A stretch of DNA of 64,000 bases. Source: Polyangiaceae bacterium (GTDB taxonomy: Bacteria; Myxococcota_A; Polyangia; Polyangiales; Polyangiaceae). The translations under genes were made by a program, and so were the position numbers. The stretch spans positions 1 to 64,000 of the forward strand of contig JADJYE010000033.1 in NCBI GenBank assembly GCA_016719945.1, read 5' to 3'. Within the stretch, counting starts at the first letter, position 1. Every line of letters begins with the position of its first letter. This document shows positions 43,611 through 53,145 of the stretch, in pieces. The notes beneath the pieces are model-generated. The model did no database searches, had not been told where the DNA came from, and saw only the letters and a list, made by a program, of their open reading frames with translations.

Positions 43611-45299
43611 TCACTTCTTCTCGCCGCCGGGCGATTTGGAGCCCTCGTCGGAGCCCTTCTTCTGCTCGGCTTCTTTCTTGGCCTGCTCTGCGCGGTTCTT
43701 GATGACGGGCTCCACGCAGTACGTCACGTAGTCGCCGAAGGTCTTGATCTCCTTCAGCTCTCTCTCTTCGTCGGGCTTCTTCTCGTCCTTCGGGACGTAG
43801 CACTCCCACTTGCACCCCTCGCCGGACTCGCAGGTCGGCAATGCGCCTTTGTCCGCCTTGTACGCCTCGAGGGCCTTCAGGTCGTCGGGGGTTCCGCGCA
43901 CCAGGTAGAACGCGAACGCCGTCGCGCGCTGCGCAGCGGGGGTCTCCGCCGCCATGTACTTCTGGAGCTCCTTGCGGATGTCTCCCTCTTTGAAGTCGAT
44001 GAAGTAGTCGGCGTAGGTGATCGCCTCGCCGGCGGCGTAGCCCTTCGCCTCTTTCTCGGGCAGCTTCCCCATGAACTCCGCGAGGTGCTTCATCTCGCTC
44101 ATCCGCAGGATGATCCCGCCGGCGGCGCGCCGGACCTTCCAGTCGGTCGCTTTGGTGAACGAGTCGTACAGCTTGCCGATGACGTCCTCGCGCTTCATCT
44201 CGCCGATGCGCGCGAACGCCATGTCCTTGACGCGATCGGTCGTCTTCGCGTCGGTGTCCATCGCGACGGCGAAGAGCTTGTCGACGTCGGCGGTGTTCTT
44301 CGGATCGATGCGCAGCTCGAGCGCCGCGAGCGCCCACACCCGGCGGTCTTCCTTGATCGCGCGGTCGCTGCCGACCGACAGCGCGTATTCGACCGCCGGC
44401 TTGCCGCCGACCTTCTTCAGCGCAGACAGGGCGCGCTGCAGCTCCTCGTCTTGGTACGTCTCGAGCTGCGTCTTGAAGTCTTCCGGGGAGACGGTGAGGT
44501 TGCGGACGGCGTTGCCCTCCTTGACCACCGGCTCCTTCGCGTCGACCCACTCCTTGGAGAGGACCCACTTCGTGTAGTCGACGAGCTTCGCGCTCGCGAC
44601 CTCCTTGGTCGCGGGCGACGCGATCTTGTCGATCAGATCGGCGAGCTTCTCGAAATTCCTCGCGTCTTTGGTGATCTTCTCGGGCAGCTGATCGACGCCG
44701 TCGGGGCCGAGGAACGAGAGCAGCTGCTCCATGCTGGTCTTCTGCTGCTTGTTCTCGAGCCGGCGGTCGAAGTCGCGCATGGCCCAGTACTTCAGCGCCG
44801 CCTTGAGGTCGTCGCGCTGCTGCGAGTCGACGATGAGCTGCTCGGCCTCGTAGTTGAAGAGGGCATACGCCGCGTCCTTGAACGAAAACGACGGGTCGGG
44901 CGGCGGCGGCTGGCCGGCTTGCGCCGGGGGAGGGTCCTTCCGCAGCTCCTCGCAGATCGTAGGGACGAGGCCGACGAGGATCGTCTCGCGCTCCTGGGCG
45001 GAGATGTTGTCGAGCGTCTCGACCAGCTGCTCGATCCCGACGTACTTCCCCTTGCGGGGCTTCATCCGGATCAGGGACGTGGCCGCCTCGATGCGCAGGG
45101 GCATCTCGTACTTGTCGTGCTTGAGCACGCTCGTGATCTTGTCGGGGCCGCGCTCGGTGCCCTCCCAACGGTGGAGGTCCTCCTGGCTGACGCGACAGCC
45201 CGCTCCAGCCAGCCCAACTGCGCTGACAAGAAGCAACGAGGAGAGGTGGGCCGCGTTGAGGGTTCGGAGCAGCCGCCCAAGAGCGCTGTGGCTTCGCAT
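43611..45299 (-). CDS. HEAT-like repeat lipoprotein
   Basis: A 562-residue protein starts at ATG 45299 (MRSHSALGRLLRTLNAAHL) with a signal peptide and lipobox LAGAGC (about residue 36). The body is helical with spaced HEAT-like units. Examples are LRIEAATSLIRMKPRKGKY, ERETILVGLVPTICEELRK, VWALAALELRIDPKNTADV and WKVRRAAGGIILRMSEMKH. A small Cys cluster near the end (PTCESGEGCKWECYV) may form disulfides. The tail is Lys/Glu rich. It probably is an outer-membrane-anchored scaffold in the periplasm. It is nine bases upstream of the FHA gene on the same strand and is divergent from ftsK. Confidence 0.65.
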   Translation of the reverse strand: MRSHSALGRLLRTLNAAHLSSLLLVSAVGLAGAGCRVSQEDLHRWEGTERGPDKITSVLKHDKYEMPLRIEAATSLIRMKPRKGKYVGIEQLVETLDNISAQERETILVGLVPTICEELRKDPPPAQAGQPPPPDPSFSFKDAAYALFNYEAEQLIVDSQQRDDLKAALKYWAMRDFDRRLENKQQKTSMEQLLSFLGPDGVDQLPEKITKDARNFEKLADLIDKIASPATKEVASAKLVDYTKWVLSKEWVDAKEPVVKEGNAVRNLTVSPEDFKTQLETYQDEELQRALSALKKVGGKPAVEYALSVGSDRAIKEDRRVWALAALELRIDPKNTADVDKLFAVAMDTDAKTTDRVKDMAFARIGEMKREDVIGKLYDSFTKATDWKVRRAAGGIILRMSEMKHLAEFMGKLPEKEAKGYAAGEAITYADYFIDFKEGDIRKELQKYMAAETPAAQRATAFAFYLVRGTPDDLKALEAYKADKGALPTCESGEGCKWECYVPKDEKKPDEERELKEIKTFGDYVTYCVEPVIKNRAEQAKKEAEQKKGSDEGSKSPGGEKK

Positions 45300-45512
45300 T
45301 CTGATCGGTGGTCCCGGGGAGGGGCCATGGTACTTGCAGCCACCGTCGGACCCCAAGATTTTTCCGGCCCGGCGGTGAGCCAGCCGAAGCGCACGCCGAA
45401 GCCAGGGACTGCTGTTCAACGGAGCAGCCCTTTCGACGAGCGGAACTTGGCCCGGTCGCGTCGCGCCTCGTAACGACGGGCTGCGGGCGCCTCACGGCGA
45501 CCGATCCCGAAG

Positions 45513-48143
45513 ATGAAGCTCACTTGGTTCGCCCCTTCGCGCGAGGCCGCGGGGAAGGTCGCCGCGTCGCGATCGGCGCCGGGCTCTGCCCCGCCGCCCG
45601 CGGGCCTCCGAGGATTCGTTCACTCCTTCGCCCGCGAGGCGTCGAGCGTCGTGCTGCTCGCGACCTCGCTCTACGCGGCGCTCGCCCTCGCCTCGTTCGC
45701 CGCGGACCCTGCGCGGCCGGAGGTCGCGGGGCCGAACTGGGTCGGCCCCGTCGGAGCGGCCTTCTCCGAGGTGCTCGTCACCGCGGTGGGCGTCGTCGCC
45801 TGGCTCGTGCCGTTCGAGCTCGTCGCCGTCGCCCTGCCCCTGCTGTCCGATGGCGTCGGGGAGCGGCGCGGTGGCCTGGTGTGGCTCCGTCGCATCGGGG
45901 AGGACCTGCTCCTGTTGACGATCGGGTCCGCGCTCGTCCACGTCGCCTTGCCTCTGTCGACGGCGTTCGGCCAGATGCCTCTGGGCGGAGCCGTCGGCGA
46001 GCTGGCGGGCGAGCTCATGCGATCGCTCTTCAGCGCGGTCGGCTCGTTCATCATCGGGTTGACGGTCTTCGCGCTGATCCTCGTCGGTCGCGCGTCCTTC
46101 TCGTTCATCGAGGGGACGCGCTCGTTCGCGCGGCTGTGCGCGCACGTGGGGAGCAAGAGCGCGGGCGGCCTTCGCGCGATGGTCGCGGCCTGGGCAGAGG
46201 CGCGGGCGATCGAGGCCGAGCGTGAGGCGAAGACCCGCGCCCCCAAGATCGTCGAGGAAGACAACGACGCGATCATCGCCGCCCTGTCCGACGCCCCCGA
46301 CAGCCCAGCCCCCCTGCCGCGCCTCGCCGCCATCACGGAGGCGCCCACGCCCAGCGAGACGCCTCCGCTCGTGATCCCCTTCGACGTCCCGACGCCGTCG
46401 CCGATCCCCCCGGTCAAGCCCAAGCGCAAGGCGCAGGCGCGCGTCGAGGCGCCGCCGCCGCCTCCGCCCGAGGAGGTGCCCACGCCCACGCCGCCCCCGG
46501 TCGTCGCGCCCGAAGCGCCGCGGACGAAGCGGCAACCTCCGGCGCCCGAGGCCGCGCTCAAGATCGTCGACACCTCGGCGGCGCTCGAGGTGGAGAAGGC
46601 CGACGTGCGCGTCGTGCCCGCGACGGGCGACGGCTTCCGCCTACCGATCTTCGACTTCCTGGAGCCGGCAGAGGGCGCTGGGCTCACGGTCGACGAGGAG
46701 CACCTCAAGGCGACCGCGGTGCAGCTGGAGAAGACGCTCGCGGACTACGGCGTCAGCGGGAAGGTCGAGGAGATCCACCCGGGGCCGACCGTCACCACGT
46801 TCGAGGTCGTCCCGGCGGCCGGCACGAAGGTGTCGAAGGTCGCGAGCCTGGCCGATGACCTCGCGCTCGGCCTGTCGAAGAAGGTGCGCATCATCGCCCC
46901 GATCCCGGGCAAGAACCGCGTCGGGTTCGAGGTCCCCAACGTCAAGCGCGTGCCCGTCAACATGCGGGAGCTGGTCGAGGATCGGCGCTTCCTGGAGATG
47001 AAGGCGCCCCTGCCGTGCGTGATGGGGCGAGACATCGTCGGCGCTCCCTACTTCGCCGATCTCGCGTCGATGCCGCACGTGATCGTCGCGGGCGCCACCG
47101 GCGCCGGCAAGAGCGTCGGGCTCAACGTGATGCTCGTGAGCCTGCTCTACCGCAAGACGCCGGACGAGCTGCGCCTGTTGATGATCGATCCGAAGGTCGT
47201 AGAGCTCGCGCCGTACGACGGCATCCCCCACATGCTGTTGCCGGTGGTGACCGACATGAAGCAAGCGTCGAACGCGCTGCGCTGGGCGGTCGACGAGATG
47301 GAGCGCCGCTACCAGCTGTTCGCCAACGCGGGCACCAAGAACATCACGACCTACAACGGCTTCGTCGAGCGCGTGCTGCGCGGCGAGGCGCGGGCGCCGA
47401 AGCCGCTGCCCCAGAAGGTCGGCGCGGTCGCCGCCGACGGGACCGAGGTCGAGATCGATCCGGCGAAGGACGGCAGCGACACCCCTCAGATCGCGAAGCT
47501 GCCGTACATCGTGATCGTCGTCGACGAGTTCGCCGACCTGATGATGCAGCAGGGCAAAGACGTGGAGGCGAGCGTCGCGCGCCTCGCGCAGAAGGCGCGC
47601 GCCGCGGGCATGCACGTCATCCTCGCGACGCAGCGGCCGAGCGTCGACGTCATCACCGGCATGATCAAGGCCAACTTCCCCACGCGCGTCGCCTTCCGCG
47701 TCGCGCAGAAGGTCGACAGCCGCACGATCCTCGACGAGCAGGGCGCGGAGCACCTGCTCGGGCGCGGCGACATGCTCGTGAAGATGAACGGCTCGAACGA
47801 CGTGCGACGCGTCCAGTGCCCGTTCATCTCCGAGGAGGAGACGCAGAAGGTCACCGACTTTCTGCGCCTCCAGGGCAAGCCTGTCTACGACGAGAACATC
47901 CTCAAGCCGCGCGACGAGGACGGCGAGGCGGCGGCAGATGACGACGCGGAGTCCGACCCCATGTACGACCAAGCGGTGCGCATCGTCGCGGACACGCGCA
48001 GGTGCTCGACCTCGTGGCTGCAGCGCAAGCTGGGGATCGGCTACAACCGCGCGGCGAAGCTGGTCGAGTCGATGGAGCGACGCGGGCTCGTGGGGCCGGC
48101 CAACGGCGCGAAGGACCGCGAGGTGCTCATCGATCCGGTGTGA
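45513..48143 (+). CDS. ftsK: FtsK/SpoIIIE DNA translocase
   Basis: An 876-residue protein. The N-terminal part has about four membrane helices (for example SSVVLLATSLYAALALASF, LLTIGSALVHVALPL). A Pro-rich linker (about 270-345) precedes the motor. The motor has HVIVAGATGAGKSVGLNVM (Walker A), YIVIVVDEFADLMMQ (Walker B) and THVILATQRPS-type MHVILATQRPSVDVITGMI. The C-terminal gamma winged helix is RRCSTSWLQRKLGIGYNRA, which reads KOPS-like polar sites. It pumps chromosomal DNA through the septum and activates dimer resolution at dif. The gene is divergent from the HEAT-like lipoprotein with about 210 bases between starts. Confidence 0.96.
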   Translation: MKLTWFAPSREAAGKVAASRSAPGSAPPPAGLRGFVHSFAREASSVVLLATSLYAALALASFAADPARPEVAGPNWVGPVGAAFSEVLVTAVGVVAWLVPFELVAVALPLLSDGVGERRGGLVWLRRIGEDLLLLTIGSALVHVALPLSTAFGQMPLGGAVGELAGELMRSLFSAVGSFIIGLTVFALILVGRASFSFIEGTRSFARLCAHVGSKSAGGLRAMVAAWAEARAIEAEREAKTRAPKIVEEDNDAIIAALSDAPDSPAPLPRLAAITEAPTPSETPPLVIPFDVPTPSPIPPVKPKRKAQARVEAPPPPPPEEVPTPTPPPVVAPEAPRTKRQPPAPEAALKIVDTSAALEVEKADVRVVPATGDGFRLPIFDFLEPAEGAGLTVDEEHLKATAVQLEKTLADYGVSGKVEEIHPGPTVTTFEVVPAAGTKVSKVASLADDLALGLSKKVRIIAPIPGKNRVGFEVPNVKRVPVNMRELVEDRRFLEMKAPLPCVMGRDIVGAPYFADLASMPHVIVAGATGAGKSVGLNVMLVSLLYRKTPDELRLLMIDPKVVELAPYDGIPHMLLPVVTDMKQASNALRWAVDEMERRYQLFANAGTKNITTYNGFVERVLRGEARAPKPLPQKVGAVAADGTEVEIDPAKDGSDTPQIAKLPYIVIVVDEFADLMMQQGKDVEASVARLAQKARAAGMHVILATQRPSVDVITGMIKANFPTRVAFRVAQKVDSRTILDEQGAEHLLGRGDMLVKMNGSNDVRRVQCPFISEEETQKVTDFLRLQGKPVYDENILKPRDEDGEAAADDDAESDPMYDQAVRIVADTRRCSTSWLQRKLGIGYNRAAKLVESMERRGLVGPANGAKDREVLIDPV

Positions 48144-48299
48144 GCTCAGGACCTCGCGCTCCGGCCCGAGGTGCGAGCGGTCGCGAGGGCGCGCGACAAG
48201 GGCACGAGTCTTGCTCCGTCAGGGCTTCGAATGATCCGCGCGGCGCGGGTGTCAAGACCTTTGACTTTGTCTCCCCGTTGCTCCAATACGCCAGGGTCC

Positions 48300-48572
48300 A
48301 TGCGTCACGAGTGCGATCGTACGCGTCTCATCGCCGAGCTTGCCAGCTTGCTTCGAGACTGTGAGCTCCCGGACGACGCGCGCTGCGCCGGGTTGACGTT
48401 GATCGGCTGGCTCGCCCGCCGAATGCCTGGCGAAGGCCCGTCGACGGTGGGGGTCGTCGAGGTCACCGAGCGAGCGACCGAGCTCACCGTGACCGTCAGA
48501 GCCTCGCTGTGCGGCGGCGCGCCGCTCGCCTCACCCGACGTTCCGGGCACGAAGAAGCCGTTCGCGGCCTGA
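48300..48572 (+). CDS. Small protein of unknown function
   Basis: A 90-residue protein starts MRHECDRTRLIAELASLLR at ATG 48300. It is helical at the N-terminus and then has a beta-like section (VGVVEVTERATELTVTVRA). No membrane segment, signal or known motif is visible. The longer open frame upstream is non-coding in composition. It sits between ftsK and the large Pro-rich gene on the same strand. Its coding nature rests on codon bias only. Confidence 0.45.
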   Translation: MRHECDRTRLIAELASLLRDCELPDDARCAGLTLIGWLARRMPGEGPSTVGVVEVTERATELTVTVRASLCGGAPLASPDVPGTKKPFAA

Positions 48573-48661
48573 TCACGACCCACTGCAGATCTGCGCAGCG
48601 GGTGTCGTACAGCGAGACCTCGGGGTTTCTGCCGCCTTGTGATAGGTGTTGAACCCGGCTG

Positions 48662-51388
48662 ATGGCGCTCGAGCTCTCCCTGCTCCCTGAAGCGCACCCC
48701 GAGGACGTCGAGGACGTCGTCTGGGGGCTGCAGACCGCGGCCGCGCTCTGGCATCGCGGCGAGCAGCGCCAAGCCGTGGTGTGGATCCGTCGAGCCGCCG
48801 AGGCCGCCGGCAGCGCGGGACAAGATATGCGGGCGGTGCAGCTCGCGAAGAGCGCGGTGGACCTCGAGCAGCTCTTCGGTCCCGCCGATGGCGTACCGAA
48901 GCCGCAAGCCGACGCGCCGCCGCCCCGCTCGGTCTCGCCGCCGCGCCCTCCTCTGCCGAGCAGCATCCTCGACGAAGAGACGAGCAATGCGGACGATCTC
49001 CTCGAAGAGGAGACGCACGATCTCGAAGCGTCGAAGGCGCCCGAGGTCGCGGCGCGCCCTCAAGGCCCCGAGGGGTCGCGCCCCGCTGCGCCGATCGCGC
49101 CCCCGTCCGACGCGACGCTTCGAAGCGCGCCGTCGCTGCCTTCGGCGTCGGGCGTGCCTTCGGCGTCGAGGGGCTCTTCGTCCGGGGCTTCGACCTCGTC
49201 GATGCGGGCCGTTCCACCTCCGCCCAGCTCCACGGCGGCCCCGTTCTCGACCGCGGCTCCGCTGTCGACGGGGGCCCCGTCCGCCCCGCGGCCTCGCGCG
49301 ATGTCGTCTCAAGCGATCCCCGCCGCCGTAGGGCCGGCGCGCTCGCAACCGACCACGCCCGCACCGGCCCCGGTCGCACCTCCTCCGAGCGCGTTGAGCC
49401 AGACGCAGCCGATGCCGATCGCGTCGCCCGCGCTGCTCGCGTCGGCGACCGCGCCGCCCGCGGACCTCGCGCCCCCGCCCCACTCACCGCCGATCGAGCC
49501 TAGCCCAGCGTCTTCGGCAGAGCCTCAGCCCGCGCCGGCTCCCGCGGTCGTCGCGGCCCCGCCTTCGGTGGCTCGACCCGCCGAGCCGATGTTGAAGGCC
49601 TACGAGACCGAGAAGCTGGACTCGTCCAGCTTGGCTCGGCTGGGTGATTCGGGCACGCATCCGGTCGCGTCGCAGATGAAGAAGCGGATGCGCGCACCGA
49701 TCCTCGATCCGTGGTCGGACGAGATGCCGGAGAGCGAGGCGCCTCCGCGCACCGCGCACCTGCGCCACGACGCGGCGGCGGCGTCCGACGACGACGACGT
49801 CGTCACGTCGGCGCCGCCTCTCGACACCTCGCTGCGCCGCAAGCCCCCGCCGCCGCCCCCTCCGGCGAAGCGCCTCGCGACGCTGTCGGGCACCACCCTC
49901 GAGGCGGTCACCGACGCGTCGCTCCGCATCGATGCGTCACCCGTCGCGGCGCCCGTCGCGCAGGCCGCGCCCGCAGGCCCAGCCGAGGCGTCTGCGACGA
50001 AGGCCCCGCCGCCGCCCCCTCCCGCTGCTCGCAAACCGACGCTCGTCCCGCGAGCCGGCGGGCGCGCCCGTCTCGGTCGCGATGCCGCAGGCCTCCGCAG
50101 TGCCGACCGAGAGCGGTGAAGGTCCGCGCGAGCGCAAGAGCATCCCGCCCCCGCCTCCGGTCCGCGCACCGTCGAGCGCGGAGGGCCCCGTCTCCTCCAG
50201 GCCCTCGGCGCCGCCGCCCGCGCCGTCGGCCGTCACACCGTCGCCGGCCCAGGTCGAGGTGATCGGCGCCTCGCCCGCGAAGCCCGCCGACGGAGCCGAC
50301 GTCCGCTCCGAGCCGCCGCCTCCGACGATGCCGGCCGCGAAGGTCGACGCCCGCCCGGCCTCGTCACCGCCACCAGCGCCCGCGCCGCCGGCCGCGCCAG
50401 CAGTCGCCGCGGCTCCGGCCCCCACGCACCGAGCCCTCCCGCGCCGCCGCCGGAAGAGCTCGAGGCGCGGGCGCCGAGCAGGCCGCCGGTCGTGTTGTTC
50501 GGTGACAGCGCAGAGCCGCCTCAGCCGTCGCCGACCGCTGCCGCGCGTGCGCCATCGCCCCCGCGCCCAGCGTCGACGCCGCCGCGCGCGCCCTCGACAC
50601 CTCCGCGTCCGGCGTCGACACGGCCTTCGTCGGCTCCTGCCGCGCCGCCCGCTCCCGTCCAGGCCGGCCCCCCGGTCGAGAAGATCGACGCCTTCGCGGA
50701 TCTCCCCGACGAGCTGCACCAGGCGCTGCGACTCAGCGCGAAGCTCGCCACGCTGGGGCTCGAAGAGGAAGTGTCCGTCACGGGCGCTGCCGTCGTCCTC
50801 GAGGGCACGGCGGCCGTGTGCGCGGCGATCGCGGACTGCGTGGCCGCGCAAGCGAACATTGCGAGCCTCGTGCCCGCGTTCTCGAGCCTCGACGACTCCA
50901 CCAAGATCCGGCTGGTCGCGACCGAGGCGGCCGTCGTCGCCAGCTGGGATCGCGCTGCCCTCCAGGAGGCGCTCAGGTCATGCCCGTGGGTGCTTGACGA
51001 TCTGACGACCCTCGGCGACCGTTACGCCGCGCTGGCGGGCGCCACCATGGGGCCGCTCGGCGACCTCGACGAGTACAGCCGCCTCGCGGCCCTCGAGCGC
51101 CTCAGCGTGAGGGTGCTCAAGGCGAACGAGGTCCTCGCGGCGGCGGGCGCCGAGCTCGCAGGGCTGATGATCGTCGGGTCTGGGGTGATCATCGTCGAGC
51201 GCTCCAGCCCGATCGAATACAGCTCGGGCGACATCGTGCTCCCCGACACGGTCCTCGACGGGGGCATCACCGACGCCCCGATCAAGGCCGGCGAAGGGGG
51301 CGCGCTCGTCCTGCACGCGACTCGTACCGTCACGGTCGAGCTGTTCTCGATCCTCCCGTCCCTGCTCGAGCTGCTCCGCGTCGCCTGA
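48662..51388 (+). CDS. Large Pro-rich protein with helical N-terminus and cNMP-binding-like C-terminus; two frameshifts
   Basis: One gene read in three segments. The N-terminal about 85 residues (LPEAHPEDVEDVVWGLQTA, ALWHRGEQRQAVVWIRRAA) are TPR-like. A very long Pro/Ala/Ser-rich linker (about 500 residues) follows. The C-terminal about 240 residues (KIDAFADLPDELHQALRLS, EVSVTGAAVVLEGTAAVCA, VRVLKANEVLAAAGAELAG) look like one or two degenerate cyclic-nucleotide-binding jelly rolls. The frame changes near 50045 and returns near 50425, both in C-runs of the linker, which fits two compensating indels. Without correction the C-terminal domain would be separated from the N-terminus. It may be a regulatory scaffold; function unknown. 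Confidence 0.6.
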
Positions 51389-51394
51389 CGCGGC

Positions 51395-52168
51395 TCACTT
51401 CGCAGGCGGCGCTGACGCAGGAGGCGGCTCTGAAGTCGACGGCTCGGTGCGCGCCTCGCTGGTCGCCGCGCCGCTCGCCGGCGCCGCCGGGATATCCACG
51501 TCGAGCTCCCACTTGAGCTCGCTCGAGCCCTGCGCCCCGGCGAATCGAAGCCCGAACCACTGCGCCTTGTCCGCCACGCTGGGCTTTCCATCAACGCCGA
51601 AGCGGGGAAACCGCAGCCGGAAGACCTGGTGGAAGACGGTGACGTAGGGGTAATAGGTCCGCTCGATCGGGTTCGGCCGCTTGATCGCCTTGATGTCGTC
51701 GGGCGCGGTCTCGTTGCCCGTGTCGTCGATCAGCCGAACGATCCACGCGCTGTTGTCCTTCGTCAGGTCGTTGAACCGCCGCTCCCCGCCGGTGAGCGCG
51801 ACGAAGAAATGATGACCGACGCGCGTCTCCTCGAGGGTCTTGTCGAGGAGCTTGCGCCGCTGCTCCAACGTCAGGCGGTAGTCGTCGACGTAGCGGATGA
51901 CATACGCCCAGCGGAAATCCCACGACTCGTAGGTCGCCGTGGTCTGCAGGAGGTTGTCGAGCTGAGCGAGGGTGATGAGGTCGGCGGTGCGAGTCCATCG
52001 CTCGACGACGTCCTCGTAGTCCGTCGCCACGTACTCGCGAGGGCCCTCGCGAAGCGTGACCTTCGGGGGGGCGCAACCAGGCGCCCCGACGCCGGCCGCC
52101 GCCGAGGCGACGAGTGCGCTCGTCCCTCCCAAGAAGGCGCGCCGACCGGTCCTCGTGACAGCTCTCAT
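51395..52168 (-). CDS. Exported lipoprotein with Tat-like signal
   Basis: A 257-residue protein starts at ATG 52168: MRAVTRTGRRAFLGGTSAL. The RRAFLGG stretch resembles a twin-arginine signal, and GAPGC (about residue 30) is a plausible lipobox. The mature part is charged and mixed (ITLAQLDNLLQTTATYESW, YRLTLEQRRKLLDKTLEET). A beta-rich section follows (PYVTVFHQVFRLRFPRFGV, SSELKWELDVDIPAAP), then a Pro/Ala/Ser tail. No family was recognised. It is encoded after the beta-barrel-like protein and rseP on the same strand. Confidence 0.55.
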   Translation of the reverse strand: MRAVTRTGRRAFLGGTSALVASAAAGVGAPGCAPPKVTLREGPREYVATDYEDVVERWTRTADLITLAQLDNLLQTTATYESWDFRWAYVIRYVDDYRLTLEQRRKLLDKTLEETRVGHHFFVALTGGERRFNDLTKDNSAWIVRLIDDTGNETAPDDIKAIKRPNPIERTYYPYVTVFHQVFRLRFPRFGVDGKPSVADKAQWFGLRFAGAQGSSELKWELDVDIPAAPASGAATSEARTEPSTSEPPPASAPPAK

Positions 52169-52200
52169 GGAAGGCCCGTAGGGTACAGCAAAGCCCCGGA

Positions 52201-53145
52201 TCAGTGCCCCAGTTCCGCCGTCTTGCCGAGCGCGAGCCGTAGGTGGATGCGCACGGCGAAGAACTCGGAGGCGATGCCCTCCAGCGGCGTCGATATCGGG
52301 AACAGCACGCTGAGACCCGGCTGGATCGGGCCGAAGCGCAGGCGCACCGAGGGCGAGAGCGTGAAGGCTGCCCGCTCGTCGTCCCGCACGTCCTTGGTGA
52401 TGGCGTACGTCTGCCACAGCTCCAGCCCGAGCATCGCGAAGCTCGCCGGCGCGACGCCCATGTACGTGCCGACGCGCCCGACCACATCGGAGCGGTCTCG
52501 CGAAAAGTCGTAGGTCCAGTCGATGCCCTGACGCAGCTGCAGCACGAAGGGCGCGAGCACGAGCCGCGCGTCGACGCTCGGGCGCAGGGTGAGCACGCTG
52601 CTCTCGAAGTAGGGGGCGTCCCACGGGCGGATGACCCGGATCGTCCGCTGCACGCTGCGCGCCTCGGGCCCCAGGTCTCGCGGCAGGGGGATGACGACCC
52701 CGAGGCCGCCCCCGCCCGACAGCCCGCTCTCGTGCCAGCCCACGCCGCGCACCCACAGCTCGGGGTTGGCATACAAGAGCGCCCGCCCGCGCCCCTCTGC
52801 GGCGGCCGAGACGACCTCCCAGGCCCCTCCGGCGTGCCACGCCCGCGTCGTCAGCGGCACCTCGCCGTGCATCGAGGCCATGTACGTGAGCGTGCGGCCG
52901 AGATCCTCGGTGCCGATGCCCGCGCCGGTGTAGTCGAGCTCGAAGGTCGCGTCGGCGTGGGTCAGATCCGGCAGCGTAGTCGGCGCGATCGGATCGAGCG
53001 ACGCGGCCTCGCCGCTGGTCGCCATCAGCAACGGCTCCACGGCAGGAGCGGGCGCAGGGGGCGCTGGCTCGTCGGCGCGCGCGCTCCCCGCTGCGCTCAG
53101 CGCGACGGCGACGAGCGCTAGCTCACTTCGAGCCCGCCAGCCCAA
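52201..53145 (-). CDS. Outer-membrane beta-barrel-like protein
   Basis: A 314-residue protein with an N-terminal signal peptide (LALVAVALSAAGSARADEP). The mature part is rich in alternating aromatic/hydrophobic strands (ATFELDYTGAGIGTEDLGR, GGAWEVVSAAAEGRGRALL, FEVQ-like SVLTLRPSVDARLVLAPFV). It ends in strands such as FFAVRIHLRLALG. No single family was recognised, but the pattern fits an outer-membrane barrel. The start TTG at 53145 lies inside the end of rseP, so translation may be coupled; a later start would cut into the signal peptide. Confidence 0.55.
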   Translation of the reverse strand: MGWRARSELALVAVALSAAGSARADEPAPPAPAPAVEPLLMATSGEAASLDPIAPTTLPDLTHADATFELDYTGAGIGTEDLGRTLTYMASMHGEVPLTTRAWHAGGAWEVVSAAAEGRGRALLYANPELWVRGVGWHESGLSGGGGLGVVIPLPRDLGPEARSVQRTIRVIRPWDAPYFESSVLTLRPSVDARLVLAPFVLQLRQGIDWTYDFSRDRSDVVGRVGTYMGVAPASFAMLGLELWQTYAITKDVRDDERAAFTLSPSVRLRFGPIQPGLSVLFPISTPLEGIASEFFAVRIHLRLALGKTAELGH

